Shown here one piece after another: positions 26,591-34,240 of a stretch of DNA of 64,000 nucleotides. The first letter of the stretch is position 1. The number at the start of each line of letters is the position of its first letter. The translations under genes and the position numbers were made by a program. The notes under the pieces are model-generated. The model searched no databases. It was not told the DNA's origin and saw only the letters and a list, made by a program, of their open reading frames with translations. Source of the stretch: Pandoraea pulmonicola (GTDB lineage: Bacteria > Pseudomonadota > Gammaproteobacteria > Burkholderiales > Burkholderiaceae); NCBI RefSeq assembly GCF_000815105.2, contig NZ_CP010310.2, positions 4,712,001 to 4,776,000 on the forward strand. Reading direction: 5' to 3'.

Positions 26591-26832
26591 TTTTTGCAAG
26601 ACTGATTTGATGCAGTGTTTGGCTTGCCTAAATCTATCCGGCGTCGATGTGGGGAGTTTCTCCCCGCGCCACGATGAGAGTCGCGCCTGACACTCCTAAA
26701 AAGCCCCTCGGCTTCAAGAGCCAATTGTTTTATCAGGTTGTTCGTCAGGCCGGTGTGCCGTTCACGTCATCCAATTTCAGTCGTCGCAAAACCAGGTGGG
26801 TGTTTCTCGGAAAATAGTTAGGGAGTAGGCGC
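26591..26832 (-). ncRNA. Putative bridge-RNA region of the IS1111-group element
   Basis: IS110-family recombinases use an element-encoded bridge RNA, and in the IS1111 group it is expected at the 3' (right) end, exactly where this 242-base gene-free stretch lies. Two hairpins are visible: GGGGAG-TTT-CTCCCC at 26651-26665 and GGCT-TCAAG-AGCC at 26710-26722, which would read as stem-loops in a minus-strand RNA. The exact RNA ends and the target- and donor-binding loops cannot be assigned without covariance models, so only the region is given. Confidence 0.5.
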
Positions 26833-27858
26833 TCAAGTTGGCATGGCGCTCGGCCTCGCATCGAATATCGTGTTGTGTGTGGCCAGCGCCCATGCGGTTC
26901 GTGCCAGCTTGTTCGCTAGCGCACAGGCCACTACGTTCGAATGCCTACGTGTGAGCATCGCGCGCACCCAGTCGGCGAGGCGGCCTGTCTGACGTTCCAG
27001 CCGCTGCATATATGCTCGGGCGCACTGCACTAACAAACGCCGCAAGTTCTTATCTCCACGCTTGCTTATACCCAGCAAAGTCGCACGGCCGCCCGTGCTG
27101 TACTGGCGTGGCACAAGCCCTGTGGCTGCGGCAAAATCGCGGCTGCATGCGTATTGCTTGCCATCGCCCATCTCAGCGGCCAACACGCTGGCGGTGATCG
27201 GTCCAACACCGGGGATGCTCAGCAGACGTTGCCCCAGATCGTCCTCGGCAAGTTGGCGCGTCAGCTCCTTTTCGATTTCACAGATTTGCTCACAAAGGTA
27301 CTTGTGGTGAGCGTGTAATCGCTCGAGCACAGCGATAAGCCGTGGCGGCAGCGAATACTCGGCCAACACCGCAGGCAAACGCCTGATGACTGCCTGACCG
27401 ATCGGCAGGCTGATGCCGAATTCGAGCAAAAACCCATGGAGTTGGTTAATCGTCTTGGTCCGATCCCGAATCAGCGATTCGCGCACCCGATGCAATGCCC
27501 CGAGCGTCTGCTGCGATTCGGTCTTTGGTGTCACAAACCGCATGGCCGGACGAGATGCCGCCTCGCAAATCGCCTCGGCATCCACGAAGTCGTTTTTGTT
27601 GCTTTTGACGAAAGGCCGCACGAATTGCGGCGAGATGAGCCTGACTTGATGCCCAAAGCCCGCAAGTTGCCGGGCCATATGATGGGCTCCGGCGCACGCC
27701 TCCATGACCACCGTGCAAGCATGAAATGTCGCGAAAAACTCGACCAGTTGCTTGCGACTCACCCTCTTGCGAAACACGGCTTTGCCTTGCCGATCCTGCC
27801 CATGAAGGTGAAACGTATGCTTGCCTAGATCGATTCCTACCAGCGTCACGGTTTGCAT
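26833..27858 (-). CDS. IS110-family (IS1111 group) transposase
   Basis: A 341-residue RuvC-like DEDD recombinase. The catalytic carboxylates are Asp10 (VGIDLGK), Glu53 (VVMEAC), Asp90 and Asp93 (NKNDFVDAEAI). The C-terminal transposase_20 domain has SIPGVGPITASVLAAEMGD and FAAATGLVPRQYSTGG, the latter holding the conserved serine. The ATG at 27858 is preceded by GGAGGG at ideal spacing; a longer frame to 27882 is not used. The frame is intact, so the element may be active. Confidence 0.94.
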   Translation of the reverse strand: MQTVTLVGIDLGKHTFHLHGQDRQGKAVFRKRVSRKQLVEFFATFHACTVVMEACAGAHHMARQLAGFGHQVRLISPQFVRPFVKSNKNDFVDAEAICEAASRPAMRFVTPKTESQQTLGALHRVRESLIRDRTKTINQLHGFLLEFGISLPIGQAVIRRLPAVLAEYSLPPRLIAVLERLHAHHKYLCEQICEIEKELTRQLAEDDLGQRLLSIPGVGPITASVLAAEMGDGKQYACSRDFAAATGLVPRQYSTGGRATLLGISKRGDKNLRRLLVQCARAYMQRLERQTGRLADWVRAMLTRRHSNVVACALANKLARTAWALATHNTIFDARPSAMPT

Positions 27859-27879
27859 GATGGCCCTCCAAAATGAAAA

Positions 27880-27909
27880 CACCCTACCGCGTTACCCGCG
27901 TGTAGGGTG
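27880..27909. repeat. Strong hairpin at the transposase 5' end of the IS
   Basis: CACCCTAC (27880-27887) pairs with GTAGGGTG (27902-27909), with inner CGCG/CGCG pairing around a TTACC loop. It overlaps the left inverted repeat by two bases and lies just upstream of the transposase ribosome site. It could limit read-through translation or act in the circle-junction promoter; both are inferences. Confidence 0.6.
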
Positions 27910-27920
27910 GGGGTGACCAT
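27908..27920. repeat. Subterminal inverted repeat of the IS, transposase 5' side
   Basis: TGGGGGTGACCAT, the exact reverse complement of 26578-26590, marking the left end of the element relative to the transposase. Confidence 0.88.
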
Positions 27921-28009
27921 CTCATTAGCCCCCCGGAGGCCATCCCCCGACGGGCTTCATTCGTGCATTCCCTGCCGCGAGGGCGCCGAGCACCCCGGCC
28001 GCGGCCCGA

Positions 28010-29056
28010 TTACGACACGATCGTTTGCGCCTCGCCTTCCTTGCGCTCGCGGATCGCGCCCAGACGGTAGACCGTCTCGCCCGAGGCTTCGAGGTGCTGG
28101 ATCGCCGCATCGGCGTCCGCCGCCGAGACGATCACCGCCATGCCGATGCCGCAGTTGAACACGCGATGCATTTCGGCGTCGGCCACCTTGCCGTGCGCCT
28201 GCAACCATTGGAACAGCGGCGGCAGCGTCCAGGCGTCCTTCTTGATATCGGCCGTCAGGTTGTCCTGCAGCACGCGCGGGATGTTCTCGACGATGCCGCC
28301 GCCCGTGATGTGCGCCATGCCCTTGACCGGCAACGTCTGCATCAGCGCCAGCAGCGGCTTGACGTAGATGCGCGTGGGCGCCATCAGCACGTCGCGCAGC
28401 GGTTGGCCGTGAAAGTCGGCGTCCAGGTCCGGCTTGGCGACCTCGATGATCTTGCGAACGAGCGAGTAGCCGTTCGAATGCGCCCCCGACGAGGCCAGGC
28501 CCAGCACCACGTCGCCCGGCACGATGGTCGTGCCGTCGATGATCCTGCTCTTTTCGACCGCGCCGACCGCGAAACCGGCCAGGTCGTACTCGCCGTCCGG
28601 GTACATGCTCGGCATTTCGGCCGTCTCGCCGCCGATCAACGCGCAGCCCGCCAGCTCGCAGCCCTGCGCGATGCCCTTGACGACGGTGGCCGCCGTGGCC
28701 ACGTCCAGCTTGCCGCAGGCGAAGTAGTCCAGGAAGAACAGCGGCTCGGCGCCCTGCACCAGAATGTCGTTGACGCTCATGGCGACCAGATCCTGGCCGA
28801 CCGTGTCGTGCTTGTTGAGCGTGAAGGCCAGCTTGAGCTTGGTGCCCACGCCGTCGGTCCCCGAAACGAGCACCGGCTCCTTGTAGCGCTTGGGCACTTC
28901 GAACAGTGCGCCAAAGCCGCCGATGCCCCCCAACACGCCGTCGCGCAGGGTTTTCTTGGCAAACGGCTTGATCGCTTCGACCAGCGCGTCGCCCGCTTCG
29001 ATGTCGACGCCAGCGTCGCGATAGGAAAGGCCGGAAGTTTCGTTAGGGTGTGACAT
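28010..29056 (-). CDS. purM: Phosphoribosylformylglycinamidine cyclo-ligase
   Basis: PurM (AIR synthetase) closes FGAM to aminoimidazole ribotide with ATP, step five of purine synthesis. The 348-residue protein shows the family's [14 protein letters not shown] start, [15 protein letters not shown], the [30 protein letters not shown] signature, [32 protein letters not shown] and [15 protein letters not shown]. It ends 90 bases from the IS, which may have displaced its natural terminator, since none is visible. It is divergent from hda, a common arrangement in Burkholderiales. No classic PurR box was recognised. Confidence 0.96.
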   Translation of the reverse strand: MSHPNETSGLSYRDAGVDIEAGDALVEAIKPFAKKTLRDGVLGGIGGFGALFEVPKRYKEPVLVSGTDGVGTKLKLAFTLNKHDTVGQDLVAMSVNDILVQGAEPLFFLDYFACGKLDVATAATVVKGIAQGCELAGCALIGGETAEMPSMYPDGEYDLAGFAVGAVEKSRIIDGTTIVPGDVVLGLASSGAHSNGYSLVRKIIEVAKPDLDADFHGQPLRDVLMAPTRIYVKPLLALMQTLPVKGMAHITGGGIVENIPRVLQDNLTADIKKDAWTLPPLFQWLQAHGKVADAEMHRVFNCGIGMAVIVSAADADAAIQHLEASGETVYRLGAIRERKEGEAQTIVS

Positions 29057-29077
29057 GACGGGAATGCATCAAGGTTC

Positions 29078-29096
29078 GGTAAAATGCGATTTTACC
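29078..29096. promoter_or_regulatory. Palindrome with back-to-back -10-like hexamers between purM and hda
   Basis: GGTAAAAT-GCG-ATTTTACC is perfectly symmetric with 8-base arms. Each strand carries a TAAAAT, so it may hold the -10 elements of both divergent genes, or be a repressor site between them. No good -35 is found for either direction at 16-18 bases. Confidence 0.4.
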
Positions 29097-29174
29097 CGAT
29101 GCGCGTGCCCTTTCGGCGCGCAACCCGGATATCGGACGCCAACCACGGCTGGCGTGCCCTGCAAACCGTACTCT

Positions 29175-29192
29175 GCCGGCGTTTGTGCCGGC
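29175..29192 (+). promoter_or_regulatory. Hairpin just before the hda start codon
   Basis: GCCGGC-GTTTGT-GCCGGC followed by TTTCTTCG lies 12 bases before the GTG start. It could act as an attenuator-like or translation-limiting structure. Its role is inferred only from position. Confidence 0.3.
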
Positions 29193-29203
29193 TTTCTTCG
29201 TTC

Positions 29204-29914
29204 GTGATCCAGCAACTGTATCTCGACCTCGGCACCCCGCCGCCCGCCACGTTCGACAATTTCATTGTCGGGCCGAATCGCGAGGCGGCGCAGACGCTCT
29301 CCGGCCTTCCCGCCGACCTCTCGGCCGGCACGGCGCGCGACCGCGGCATCTACCTGTGGGGTGCCGTGGGGTCCGGGCGCACCCATCTGATGGAAGCCCT
29401 GTGTCACGCCATCGGACCGAGCGCGCGCTATCTGCGCGCGCACAGCCCGCTGGCCGCCTTCACGTTCGACGACGCGAGCACGGTCTATTGCGTGGACGAC
29501 TGCGACAATCTCTCGCCCACACAGCAAATCGCCGCCTTCAACCTGTTCAACGAGACGCGCGCCCGGCCCCATTGCGCCTTCGTGGCCGCCGGCTCGCAGC
29601 CGCCGGTGGACATGCCGCTGCGCGAAGACCTGCGCACGCGCCTCGGCTGGGGTCTCGTTTTTCACATTGTGGGACTCGACGACGACGGCAAGAAGCAGGC
29701 GCTGCAGAATGCGGCCCGCGAGCGTGGCCTGCAGCTCGCCGCGGATGTGCCGGCCTATCTGCTCACCCATTTCCAGCGCGACATGTCGAGCCTGATGGCG
29801 TTGCTCGACCGGCTGGACCGGTTTTCCATGGAACAGAAACGCGCCGTGACCTTGCCGTTGCTGCGCCAGATGCTCACCCACACCGACCCAGTCTCCCCCG
29901 ACGGCAAAAACTGA
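29204..29914 (+). CDS. hda: DnaA inactivator Hda
   Basis: Hda, bound to the DNA sliding clamp, stimulates DnaA-ATP hydrolysis to block re-initiation. I choose GTG 29204, giving 236 residues beginning with a sequence that reads QQLYLDLG after two residues; QLxLDL matches the clamp-binding motif found at this place in Hda proteins. The AAA+ region has a degenerate Walker A (GAVGSGRTHL), Walker B VYCVDDCDNL and a C-terminal helical domain lacking the DnaA DNA-binding domain. A longer upstream frame is rejected for lack of similarity to the family. There is no clear ribosome site. Confidence 0.85.
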   Translation: MIQQLYLDLGTPPPATFDNFIVGPNREAAQTLSGLPADLSAGTARDRGIYLWGAVGSGRTHLMEALCHAIGPSARYLRAHSPLAAFTFDDASTVYCVDDCDNLSPTQQIAAFNLFNETRARPHCAFVAAGSQPPVDMPLREDLRTRLGWGLVFHIVGLDDDGKKQALQNAARERGLQLAADVPAYLLTHFQRDMSSLMALLDRLDRFSMEQKRAVTLPLLRQMLTHTDPVSPDGKN

Positions 29915-29931
29915 CCGTTGTTAGCTTCAGG

Positions 29932-29937
29932 TAAAAT
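29932..29937 (+). promoter_or_regulatory. -10 element of the HAD phosphatase gene, start-codon proximal
   Basis: TAAAAT ends 7 bases before the ATG at 29945, with only a distant, poor Shine-Dalgarno sequence, again predicting a leaderless transcript. Confidence 0.4.
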
Positions 29938-29944
29938 TCACGCA

Positions 29945-30625
29945 ATGACCAATCTAGCTCTCTTCGATCTCGACCACACCCTGCTGCCGACCGACAGCGA
30001 CAAGGAGTGGGGCCGTTTCCTCGTGCGCCAGGGCGCGGTCGAGCGTGACTCGTACGCGCAGGCCAACGAGGCCTTCTATCAGGACTACCGTGCGGGCCGG
30101 CTCGACATGCCGGCCTATCTGCGTTTCTGCCTGGCGCCGCTCGCGCGTTACCCGCGCGATCAGCTCGACGCCTGGCATGCGCAGTACATGGAAGAGTCGA
30201 TTCTTCCGCACGTGCGCCCCGAAGCGCTCGAACTGATCGACATGCACCGCAAGGCGGGCGACCTGTGCGCCATCGTGACCGCGACCAACACGTTCGTGAC
30301 GCGCCCGATCGCCAAGGCCTTCGGCATCGAGCACCTGATCGGCACCGAACCGGCGACCACCGGCGAAGGCCCGAACGCCCGCTACACCGGCGAATACGTC
30401 GGCACGCCGAGCTTCCGCGAGGGCAAGATCACCCGCACCGAAGCCTGGCTCGCCAGTCTCGGCAAGACGTGGGGCGATTTCAACCACGCATTTTTCTACA
30501 GCGATTCCGCCAACGACGTCCCCCTGATGGAGAAGGTCAACCATCCGGTGGCAACGAACCCCGATGAGGCGCTGCGCGAAATCGCGCTGGCGCGTCGCTG
30601 GCCCATTCTCGAGTTGTTCCAGTGA
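29945..30625 (+). CDS. HAD-superfamily phosphatase, IB subfamily
   Basis: A 226-residue haloacid-dehalogenase-type phosphatase related to SerB and CicA. The catalytic loop FDLDHTLLPTDSD (about 6-18) carries the nucleophile and acid/base aspartates, a SerB-like VTATNTFVT holds the motif II threonine, EGKITR the motif III lysine, and FYSDSANDVPLM motif IV. The substrate is not known; relatives act on phosphoserine, phosphoethanolamine/choline or lysophosphatidic acid. It ends in a GTGA overlap with pcnB, so the two are translationally coupled. Confidence 0.87.
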   Translation: MTNLALFDLDHTLLPTDSDKEWGRFLVRQGAVERDSYAQANEAFYQDYRAGRLDMPAYLRFCLAPLARYPRDQLDAWHAQYMEESILPHVRPEALELIDMHRKAGDLCAIVTATNTFVTRPIAKAFGIEHLIGTEPATTGEGPNARYTGEYVGTPSFREGKITRTEAWLASLGKTWGDFNHAFFYSDSANDVPLMEKVNHPVATNPDEALREIALARRWPILELFQ

Positions 30626-32151
30626 TCCGCAAACTCATCAAGAAGCTGCTGGGCAAAGACGGCCAGACCGACAACGGCGGCGCAGGCAGCCCGCCCCCGA
30701 CCGGCATGCCGGTCGTGATTCCCGTCTCCGTGCACGGCATCGACCCGACACTGCTCTCGAAGAACGCCGTGCGCGTGACCGATACGCTGCAGCAGGCCGG
30801 CTTCAAGGCGTTCATCGTCGGCGGCGCCGTGCGCGATCTGCTGCTCGGTATCGCTCCGAAAGACTTCGACGTCGCCACGAGCGCCACGCCCGAGCAGGTG
30901 CAGCGCCTGTTCCGCCGCGCCCGCATCATCGGCCGCCGCTTCCAGATCGTGCACGTGCAGTTCGGGCAGGAGATTATCGAGACCTCCACGTTCCGCGCGT
31001 TGGTCGATGCCGTGGACAGCGAGCAAATCGGTGCGCGTCGTCCGAAAAAAGGCGAGCTCGACCGCAAGACGCACGTGACCGACGAATCGGGCCGCGTGCT
31101 GCGTGACAACGTGTGGGGCGAGCAGGACGAAGACGCCGCACGGCGCGACTTCACCGTCAACGCCATGTATTACGACCCGGCCACGCAGACGGTGCACGAC
31201 TACCACCACGGCTGGGAAGACATTCAGAAGCGCATGCTGCGCATGATCGGCGATCCGGCCACGCGCTACCGCGAAGATCCGGTGCGCATGCTGCGAGTGG
31301 TGCGCTTCGCGGCCAAGCTCGGCTTCAAGATCGACGAAGCCACGGCTGCACCGATCCCGCAGCTCGCGCCGCTCATCGACAACGTGCCGGCGGCGCGCCT
31401 GTTCGACGAGATGCTCAAGCTGCTGCTCTCGGGCCACGCGTGGGCCTGCGTGCAGCAACTGCGCGCACAGGGCCTGCACCACGGCCTGCTGCCGCTGCTC
31501 GACGTGGTGCTGGAGCAGCCGCTGGGCGAGAAGTTCGTCACGCTCGCGCTCGCCAACACCGATGCGCGCATTCGCGCGGGCAAGCCCGTTTCGCCGGGCT
31601 TCCTGTTCGCGGCCCTGCTCTGGCATCTCGTGCTCGAGAAGTGGCAGGCTTACCAGAGCGCGGGCGAGTACCCGATTCCGGCGCTGCATCTCGCGATGGA
31701 CGACGTGCTCGACGCCCAGACCGGCAAGCTCGCGATCCAGCGTCGTTTCGTTGCCGACATGAAGGAAATCTGGGGCTTGCAGGTTCGGCTCGACAAGCGC
31801 GCGGGCCGCACGCCGCTGCGCCTGCTCGAGCATCCGCGTCTGCGCGCCGGTTACGACTTCCTGCTGCTGCGCTGCGAGTCGGGCGAAGTGCCGGCCGAAG
31901 CCGGCCAATGGTGGACCGACTTCCTCGAAGGCGATGCGGCCGCGCGCGACGCGCTGCTCGCGCAGGGCAGCGGCGCAGGTGGCAGCACGCCGGCGGCGAA
32001 GCGCCGTCGTCGTCGTCGCAAGCCGACGGGTGGACGTGGTGGCCAGGGCGGTGAAGGCGACACGGCCGGCGGCCCGGGTGAGAGCGGCGCCAGCGAAAAT
32101 CATGGCAAGCGGGTATCATCGCGACAGCATGGTTCCGAAGGTGCTTCATGA
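30622..32151 (+). CDS. pcnB: Poly(A) polymerase I
   Basis: PcnB adds 3' poly(A) tails that promote RNA decay and also affects plasmid copy number. The 509-residue protein starts with GTG in a GTGA overlap with the HAD stop. The nucleotidyltransferase core has FIVGGAVRDLLLG and KDFDVATSATPEQV (catalytic DFD), followed by RRDFTVNAMYYD and the head-domain signature RYREDPVRMLRVVRFAAKLGF. A PolyA_pol arginine-rich C-terminus then runs into a basic KRRRRRRK and Gly-rich tail, probably RNA-binding. The 'LLGIAPKDFDV' context distinguishes it from a CCA-adding enzyme only tentatively; length and C-terminus favour PcnB. Confidence 0.93.
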   Translation: MIRKLIKKLLGKDGQTDNGGAGSPPPTGMPVVIPVSVHGIDPTLLSKNAVRVTDTLQQAGFKAFIVGGAVRDLLLGIAPKDFDVATSATPEQVQRLFRRARIIGRRFQIVHVQFGQEIIETSTFRALVDAVDSEQIGARRPKKGELDRKTHVTDESGRVLRDNVWGEQDEDAARRDFTVNAMYYDPATQTVHDYHHGWEDIQKRMLRMIGDPATRYREDPVRMLRVVRFAAKLGFKIDEATAAPIPQLAPLIDNVPAARLFDEMLKLLLSGHAWACVQQLRAQGLHHGLLPLLDVVLEQPLGEKFVTLALANTDARIRAGKPVSPGFLFAALLWHLVLEKWQAYQSAGEYPIPALHLAMDDVLDAQTGKLAIQRRFVADMKEIWGLQVRLDKRAGRTPLRLLEHPRLRAGYDFLLLRCESGEVPAEAGQWWTDFLEGDAAARDALLAQGSGAGGSTPAAKRRRRRRKPTGGRGGQGGEGDTAGGPGESGASENHGKRVSSRQHGSEGAS

Positions 32152-32660
32152 CTGTTGCCTATCTCGGGCTCGGCGCCAATCTCGGCGACGCCCGCCAAAC
32201 GATCAAGGACGCCATCGTCTGTCTGGCGCAGCAAATCGGCGTCACGATCACGGCCAAGTCCGACCTCTATCGCACCGCACCCATCGACTCGAGCGGTGAG
32301 GACTATCTCAACTGCGCCGTCGCCGTCGAGACGAGTCTCACCGCACGTCAATTGCTCACGCTGTGCCTGAAGATCGAAATGCACTTCGGACGCGAGCGGC
32401 CGTACAAGAACGCGCCGCGCACGCTCGATCTCGATCTGCTGCTGTACGGCGACGAGCGCATTGCCGAACCCGACCTGATCGTGCCGCATCCGCGCATGGC
32501 CTCGCGCGCCTTCGTGCTGCGCCCGCTCGCCGATCTTGCCCCCGAACTCGACATTCCCGGTATGGGTCGCGTGAGCGCACTGCTGCCGGGCGTCGCGGAC
32601 CAGCGCATCGAGCGCGTCGAGCAGTGCTGCTGCCCGACCAAGCGCGCCTACGCCTCATGA
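32148..32660 (+). CDS. folK: 6-hydroxymethyl-7,8-dihydropterin pyrophosphokinase
   Basis: FolK transfers pyrophosphate from ATP to the pterin in folate synthesis. The 170-residue protein has the family's AYLGLGANLGD start, a YRTAPID segment, the ATP-binding RPYKNAPRTLDLDLLLYGD signature and PHPRMASRAFVLRPLADLAP. The ATG overlaps the pcnB stop (ATGA), and its own stop overlaps the start of the kinase gene. pcnB-folK-kinase-panB is a recognised beta-proteobacterial order. PabB-PabC, encoded 7 kb away in this window, feeds the same pathway. Confidence 0.95.
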   Translation: MTVAYLGLGANLGDARQTIKDAIVCLAQQIGVTITAKSDLYRTAPIDSSGEDYLNCAVAVETSLTARQLLTLCLKIEMHFGRERPYKNAPRTLDLDLLLYGDERIAEPDLIVPHPRMASRAFVLRPLADLAPELDIPGMGRVSALLPGVADQRIERVEQCCCPTKRAYAS

Positions 32661-33313
32661 GGTCGCCCGTCCTCGGGCGTTTCCGTTACCTGGCCGTCGA
32701 AGGCCCGATCGGCGTGGGCAAGACTTCGCTTGCCCGCCGGCTGGCCGATGCCGCCGGTGCCGACGTGATGCTCGAGCAGCCCGCGCTCAATCCCTTTCTC
32801 GAACGTTTCTATCGCGACAGCGCACGCTACGCGCTGCCGGCGCAACTGACGTTCTGCCTGGAACGCGTGGACGAAGCGCGCGAGATCGCGCGACGCGAAA
32901 TCGACGGCAAGCCGATCTTCACCGACTTCCTTCCCGAGAAGGACGGCCTGTTCGCACGGCTCACGCTCGCCGATGACGAACTCGATCTGTATCGCAAGCT
33001 CGTTGCGCACATCGAGCGGTCGCATCGCGTGCCGGATCTCGTGATTCATCTGCAAGCGAGTCCGGAGACGCTGTTCTCGCGCATCCAGAAGCGGGCGATT
33101 CCGATGGAGCAGCAGATTCCGGACACGTATCTGCGCGCGTTGTGCGACATCTACGGCGAATTCTTCTATCATTACGCCGCTGCGCCGGTATTGACTGTCG
33201 ACACGGAACAATTCGACCCGGCGCACAACGACAGCGACTTCGCCCTGCTCGTCGAGCGCATCGACCAGATGCGCGGGCGCAAGGAAGTCTTCGTCAAGGG
33301 CGCACGCCCCTGA
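32657..33313 (+). CDS. Deoxynucleoside kinase (dGK/dAK family)
   Basis: A P-loop kinase that would phosphorylate deoxynucleosides, probably purine ones, for nucleotide salvage. The 218-residue product has Walker A EGPIGVGKTSLARRLA (about 15-30), a YALPAQLTFCLERVDEA segment, TDFLPEKDGLFA resembling the substrate-binding DRS/ERS region, and a lid-like SRIQKRAIPMEQQIPDTYL. The ATG overlaps the folK stop (ATGA). An upstream frame inside folK is ignored. Substrate preference cannot be fixed by eye. Confidence 0.87.
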   Translation: MRSPVLGRFRYLAVEGPIGVGKTSLARRLADAAGADVMLEQPALNPFLERFYRDSARYALPAQLTFCLERVDEAREIARREIDGKPIFTDFLPEKDGLFARLTLADDELDLYRKLVAHIERSHRVPDLVIHLQASPETLFSRIQKRAIPMEQQIPDTYLRALCDIYGEFFYHYAAAPVLTVDTEQFDPAHNDSDFALLVERIDQMRGRKEVFVKGARP

Positions 33314-33365
33314 TCGTCCCCAGGCCCGCCCGCACGCGGGCGAATCCTCCTGAACCGAGGCCGAC

Positions 33366-34184
33366 ATGAGTTATCTGCAGGAATCCAACCGCAAGGCCGT
33401 GACCGTTCCCGGACTTGCCCAGATGCGCGAGCGGGGCGAGAAGATCGCCATGCTCACCGCCTACGACGCGAGCTTCGCCGCCCTGCTCGACCGTGTGGGC
33501 GTCGATGTCATTCTCATCGGCGATTCGCTCGGCAACGTGATCCAGGGCCAGGGCACGACGCTGCCCGTCACGCTGCGCGACATCTGCTATCACACCGAAT
33601 GCGTCGCCCGCTCGACCAGCAAGGCGCTGGTGCTCGCCGACCTGCCCTTCGGCACGTACGGTACCAAGGAGCAGGCGTATCAGAGCGCGGTCGCCGTCAT
33701 GCAGGCCGGTGCGCAGATGGTGAAGATCGAAGGCGGCGCGTGGCTCGCCGAGACGGTGCGCTTCCTCATTGAACGCAGCATCCCCGTATGCGCTCACCTG
33801 GGCCTCACGCCGCAGTCCGTGCACGCGTTCGGCGGCTTCAAGGTGCAGGCGCGTGAGGATGACGCGCAAGTGCAATTGCTCGACGATGCGCGCGCATTGC
33901 AATCCGCCGGCGCGCAGCTGGTGGTGCTCGAAGCGATTCCGGCAGGGCTCGCCGCACGCGTGACGCCCGCACTGCCGACGATGCCGACCATCGGCATCGG
34001 CGCCGGCCCCGACTGCGACGGGCAGGTGCTCGTGCTGCACGACATGCTGGGCGTGTTCCCCGGCAAATCGCCGAAGTTCTCGAAGAACTTCATGGAAGGC
34101 CAGCCGAGCATCGCCGCCGCGGTCGAAGCCTATGTGCAAGCGGTCAAGCATGGTTCGTTCCCATCACAGGAACACTGCTTCTGA
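33366..34184 (+). CDS. panB: 3-methyl-2-oxobutanoate hydroxymethyltransferase
   Basis: PanB makes ketopantoate from alpha-ketoisovalerate and 5,10-methylene-THF, opening pantothenate synthesis. The 272-residue TIM-barrel has the expected [33 protein letters not shown], the metal-binding D in ADLPFG, VKIEGG, the [19 protein letters not shown] loop and a [22 protein letters not shown] signature. It lies 52 bases after the kinase gene and ends at a strong terminator, so it is probably the last gene of the pcnB transcript. panC, its usual partner, is not in the window. Confidence 0.96.
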   Translation: MSYLQESNRKAVTVPGLAQMRERGEKIAMLTAYDASFAALLDRVGVDVILIGDSLGNVIQGQGTTLPVTLRDICYHTECVARSTSKALVLADLPFGTYGTKEQAYQSAVAVMQAGAQMVKIEGGAWLAETVRFLIERSIPVCAHLGLTPQSVHAFGGFKVQAREDDAQVQLLDDARALQSAGAQLVVLEAIPAGLAARVTPALPTMPTIGIGAGPDCDGQVLVLHDMLGVFPGKSPKFSKNFMEGQPSIAAAVEAYVQAVKHGSFPSQEHCF

Positions 34185-34210
34185 ACGCGGATGGCGTCAG
34201 GCGAATGTAG

Positions 34211-34240
34211 AAAGGCGGCTCACGAACGAGCCGCTTTTTT
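34211..34240 (+). terminator. Intrinsic terminator of panB
   Basis: GCGGCTC-ACGAAC-GAGCCGC followed by six T. The T run touches the stop codon of the converging sensor kinase gene. Confidence 0.85.

Larger units (their letters stand above)
26578..27920 (-). mobile_element. IS110-family insertion sequence, IS1111 group, complete
   Basis: A 1343-base element bounded by perfect 13-base inverted repeats: ATGGTCACCCCCA at 26578-26590 and TGGGGGTGACCAT at 27908-27920. The true ends may lie a few bases outside, because IS1111-group repeats are subterminal. It encodes one DEDD transposase on the minus strand, leaving only about 50 bases before the gene and about 240 after it. Both repeats are flanked outside by CT, but no longer target duplication is visible, as expected for the family. 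The base composition is lower in GC than its neighbours. It sits between lysR and purM. Confidence 0.9.

Noticed and set aside
26570-27926. Target-site duplication around the IS
   Set aside because: Only the dinucleotide CT is shared by the two flanks; the IS110 family does not normally make duplications.
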